NCBI GenBank assembly: GCA_946408125.1
Contig: CAMJQW010000018.1
Span: 1-42,274 of the forward strand
Reading direction: 5' to 3'
Source: an uncultured Fibrobacter sp.
Lineage (GTDB): Bacteria > Fibrobacterota > Fibrobacteria > Fibrobacterales > Fibrobacteraceae
DNA: 42,274 bases
In this document: positions 39,474 through 42,274 of the stretch, one piece after another
Numbering within the stretch: the stretch's first letter is position 1
Layout: each line of letters starts with the position of its first letter
Program-made: the position numbers and the translations under genes
The notes under the pieces: generated by a model
Seen by the model: only the letters and a program-made list of their open reading frames with translations
Databases searched by the model: none
Told to the model about the DNA's origin: nothing

Positions 39474-40865
39474 TTAGGCTTTGGGCAGCTTTTTGAGTTC
39501 GTGCAAAAGCATCACCGTACCGATGATGGCCGCACCCGCATCGGCGATGGGCTGCGCCATAAACACGCCCTGCAGTTCAAAGAAATGCGGCAGCACGAGC
39601 AGGAAGGGAATCAGGAGGATCACCTGACGGCAGGCGTTCAGGAACATCGAGCGGAAAGCCTTTCCCGTCCCCTGGAAAAAGCTTCCCGAAATCATCCCGA
39701 AAGGAATCATGAAGAACGCCGCGCCGAAGATCCTCATGGCCCAGGCGGCGACCTTCTGCAACTCCATGTCGTTGGGCGCAAACGGCGCCACGAGCGCTTC
39801 AGCCTGCCACATCATGAGGCCCCAGGCGACAACCATGAAGCCGAGCGCGTAGATGAACGTGAACTTGAGCGTAGCCTTGACGCGACCGTTGAGGCGCGCA
39901 CCGTAATTGTAACCGATAATCGGCTGCGTGCCATGCACAAAGCCGAGGAGCGGGAGCAGTATGAACGAGGCGATGCTGTTCACGATGCCGAATGCCGATA
40001 TCGCCATGTCGCCGCCCGACAAGGATTCCGTCGCAGCGAGGCTCACGTTTCCGTAGGTAGTGAGGCTCCAGGCGAGAATGGCGTTCATCAGGCTGTTGCA
40101 CACCTGCATGAGTGAAGGCGGGATACCGAGGATGACAATCTTACGCACATAGGCGAAGCGCAACTTCATATGGCGCCAGCGTATGCGGATGGGCGTTCCC
40201 TTCTTTACGAAGAACTGCGTGATGAGCGATGCGGAAACAAGCTGCGAGCAGACGGTCGCCCAAGCGGCACCTTCGATTCCCCAGTGGAACTTCATGATGA
40301 ACAGCCAGTCGAGCACGATATTCGTGACGGCGCCGATAATCTCGCGGAACATGGCCGTTTTCGGGTGACCCATCGAACGGATAAAGTGGTTCATGCCGGG
40401 CGCAATCGTCTGGAACGCCGCTCCGCACAGCAAGATGCGCATGTAGCTGCTCGCGACAGGCAAAGTCTGGTCGCTCGCACCGAACAGCCGGAGCAGAGGC
40501 TCCATGAAAATCTCGCCCATCGTGAAGGTAAAAACCGCCATCAAAATGAGCAGCGAGAACGAGTTGTTCAGGATGATGCTCGCCTGGATATACTTCTTCT
40601 GTCCGAGACGGATGGCGAAGAGCGTATTGCCGCCCACGCCGATCATCATCGACATCGCCATGATGAACAGGCAAATCGGGAAGCAGAGCGTAATTCCCGC
40701 AATTCCGAGACTGCCTACCCCCTGCCCCACGAAAAAGCGGTCCACGATATTGTAGAGCGCGTTCACGAGCATGCTGATGATGGAGGGGACCGAGAACTGC
40801 AATACCAGTTTCGGGATGCTTGCCGTGCCGAAGGAGTTCAGTCGCTGGGAGTAGAATTGGCTCAT
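39474..40865 (-). CDS. MATE-family efflux transporter
   Basis: A 463-residue, 12-helix inner-membrane antiporter of the MATE superfamily (MepA-like branch) that exports cationic drugs or metabolites using a Na+ or H+ gradient. The two repeated halves are visible: SVPSIISMLVNALYNIVDRFFVGQGVG near the N-terminus, and GDMAISAFGIVNSIASFILLPLLGFVHGTQPIIGYNYGA mirrored in the second half (here GFVHGTQPIIGYNYGA). The substrate is not evident. Divergent from alaS with a 70-base gap. A weak hairpin (CCCT/AGGG) follows at about 39424-39445. Confidence 0.92.
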   Translation of the reverse strand: MSQFYSQRLNSFGTASIPKLVLQFSVPSIISMLVNALYNIVDRFFVGQGVGSLGIAGITLCFPICLFIMAMSMMIGVGGNTLFAIRLGQKKYIQASIILNNSFSLLILMAVFTFTMGEIFMEPLLRLFGASDQTLPVASSYMRILLCGAAFQTIAPGMNHFIRSMGHPKTAMFREIIGAVTNIVLDWLFIMKFHWGIEGAAWATVCSQLVSASLITQFFVKKGTPIRIRWRHMKLRFAYVRKIVILGIPPSLMQVCNSLMNAILAWSLTTYGNVSLAATESLSGGDMAISAFGIVNSIASFILLPLLGFVHGTQPIIGYNYGARLNGRVKATLKFTFIYALGFMVVAWGLMMWQAEALVAPFAPNDMELQKVAAWAMRIFGAAFFMIPFGMISGSFFQGTGKAFRSMFLNACRQVILLIPFLLVLPHFFELQGVFMAQPIADAGAAIIGTVMLLHELKKLPKA

Positions 40866-40897
40866 CGGCGCCCAAAGTTAGAAATTTCTGCCGCTAT

Positions 40898-40909
40898 TTG
40901 CTATCTTTG
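40898..40909 (+). promoter_or_regulatory. Probable -10 region of alaS
   Basis: TTGCTATCTTTG ends 26 bases before the alaS ATG and differs by one base from the string ahead of tRNA-Arg at 15531. No clear -35 is seen. Confidence 0.35.
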
Positions 40910-40935
40910 TGCCGTAAAAATCAAAAGGTAAAGCT

Positions 40936-42274
40936 ATGGCTGAAAAAATGACTTCCGCGCAGGTGCGCGAATCTTTCATCAAGTTCTTTGAATCCAAGGG
41001 CCACCTCTTTGTGCGTTCTTCGCCGGTGGTTCCGCATGACGACCCGACGCTCATGTTCACGAACGCGGGCATGAACCAGTTCAAGGCCATCTTCCTGGGC
41101 GACAATCCGAAGGGTTGGAAGCGCGCATGCAACAGCCAGAAGTGCCTTCGCGTGTCCGGTAAGCACAACGACCTCGACGTGGTGGGTCGCGACAACTACC
41201 ACCACACCTTCTTCGAAATGCTCGGCAATTGGAGCTTTGGCGACTACTACAAGAAAGAAGCTATCGCCTGGGCTTGGGAACTCCTGACCGAAGTGTGGAA
41301 GCTCCCGAAGGAACGTCTGTTTGCAACCGTGTACCAGGATGACGACGAAGCCTGGCAGATTTGGAAGGACGTGTCCGGTCTTCCGGATGACCGCATCATG
41401 CGTTTTGATGCTCACTCCAACTTCTGGGAAATGGGCGACACCGGTCCGTGCGGCCCCTGCTCCGAAATCCACTACGACCGCGGCGACCTCGCTACGCAGG
41501 CCGAAACGTTCAAGGACCCGATCAAGGGCGTGAACGGCGAAAACGACCGCTACATTGAAATTTGGAATAACGTGTTCATGCAGTACGAACGCGTGAGCGA
41601 CGGCTCCTTGATTCCGCTGAAGGCCAAGAACGTCGATACCGGCATGGGTTTCGAACGTATCTGCGCTATTCTTCAGGGCAAGACCAGCAACTACGACACC
41701 GACGTGTTCACCCCGATCATCGCTAAGATCGCTGAACTCTCCGGCGTTCCGTACAACGATGGCGAAGCCGGCACCCCGCACCGCGTGATTGCCGACCACA
41801 TCCGCGCTATTTCGTTCGCTATTGCCGACGGCGCTCTTCCCTCTAACGAAGGCCGTGGCTACGTGCTCCGCCGCATTCTCCGCCGCGCTAGCCGCTTTGC
41901 CCGCCTGCTCGGTCAGAAGAAACCGTTCATTTGCCAGCTCGTTCAGGTTCTCGCCGACACCATGGGCGATGCCTTCCCGGAAATCCGCGAACGCAAGGAA
42001 TTCGTGGCCTCCGTGATCAAGAGCGAAGAAGAAAGCTTTATCCGTACGCTTGACGCCGGCCTTGAACGCTTCGCCGCCATCTCCGCCGACCTCAAGAAGG
42101 GTGACAAAATTCCGGGCGATAAGGTGTTCCTCCTTTACGATACTTACGGATTCCCGCCGGACCTCACCGGTATTCTCGCCGAAGAAAAGGGCCTCACGAT
42201 TGACGAAGAAGGCTACAACAAGTGCATGGAAGAACAGAAGGCCCGCGCCCGCGCCAACATGAAGCAGGGCATCA
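40936..42274 (+). CDS. alaS: Alanyl-tRNA synthetase, 5' part (cut by window end)
   Basis: Charges tRNA-Ala with alanine. Only the first 446 residues are in the window, so there is no stop codon. The class II catalytic core is present: [11 protein letters not shown] and [14 protein letters not shown], the [18 protein letters not shown] motif, [27 protein letters not shown], and the tRNA-binding region [37 protein letters not shown] (recognised as blocks). The editing and C-Ala domains would follow outside. Start [20 protein letters not shown] precedes it. Codon use shifts toward GCT, CGT and CTC, as expected for a highly expressed gene. Confidence 0.97.
   Translation, partial: MAEKMTSAQVRESFIKFFESKGHLFVRSSPVVPHDDPTLMFTNAGMNQFKAIFLGDNPKGWKRACNSQKCLRVSGKHNDLDVVGRDNYHHTFFEMLGNWSFGDYYKKEAIAWAWELLTEVWKLPKERLFATVYQDDDEAWQIWKDVSGLPDDRIMRFDAHSNFWEMGDTGPCGPCSEIHYDRGDLATQAETFKDPIKGVNGENDRYIEIWNNVFMQYERVSDGSLIPLKAKNVDTGMGFERICAILQGKTSNYDTDVFTPIIAKIAELSGVPYNDGEAGTPHRVIADHIRAISFAIADGALPSNEGRGYVLRRILRRASRFARLLGQKKPFICQLVQVLADTMGDAFPEIRERKEFVASVIKSEEESFIRTLDAGLERFAAISADLKKGDKIPGDKVFLLYDTYGFPPDLTGILAEEKGLTIDEEGYNKCMEEQKARARANMKQGI

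Overview
The window reads as a chromosomal segment of a Fibrobacter species, a cellulose-degrading gut bacterium of the Fibrobacterota. The evidence is two lipoproteins with the Fibrobacter succinogenes major paralogous domain (TIGR02145 type), a TIGR02147-type regulator otherwise typical of Fibrobacter, two secreted GH10 xylanases with a sorting-type C-terminal domain, Ser-rich lipoprotein linkers and futalosine-pathway menaquinone genes. No phage, transposon, integron or CRISPR array is visible. Genes are dense, and no gap between genes exceeds 300 bases.

Layout. Positions 1-4195 (minus strand) hold a short histone-H1-like protein, mqnD, mqnB, a PfkB-family sugar kinase and tyrS. Positions 4279-9084 (plus) hold a secreted esterase lipoprotein, then four related Cys-rich lipoproteins and a radical SAM/SPASM enzyme. 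This last group is an rSAM/lipoprotein system with its own promoter and an operator-like inverted repeat. Positions 9100-12552 (minus) run rpsU, a folded RNA element, yqeY, a membrane acyltransferase and a NifA-like activator with an altered GAFTGA loop. Positions 12784-18455 carry a SPOR lipoprotein, a small lipoprotein, rimO, tRNA-Arg(CCG), azlC/azlD, a small secreted protein and mltG.

Positions 18476-25452 (minus) form a tightly coupled six-gene operon: a small membrane protein, an ABC ATPase and its permease, two PilT-like ATPases with degraded catalytic motifs, and a patatin-domain protein with a probable outer-membrane barrel. Positions 25567-27872 hold a YidE-type transporter and a TIGR02145 lipoprotein. 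Next come a LysR regulator, a geranylgeranylglyceryl-phosphate-synthase-like enzyme, a GSCFA protein, the tandem GH10 xylanases, a TIGR02147/TIGR02145 regulator-lipoprotein operon, pflB, a MATE exporter and the 5' part of alaS, which is cut by the window end.

The strongest candidates for little-described biology are the rSAM/lipoprotein cluster, the operon pairing two degenerate PilT-like ATPases with an ABC exporter and a patatin-barrel protein, and the RNA three-way junction between rpsU and yqeY. Several promoters share a TATATT -10 hexamer 17 bp from a TTG-type -35. All functional names come from reading the sequence and recalled family knowledge; no database search was run.
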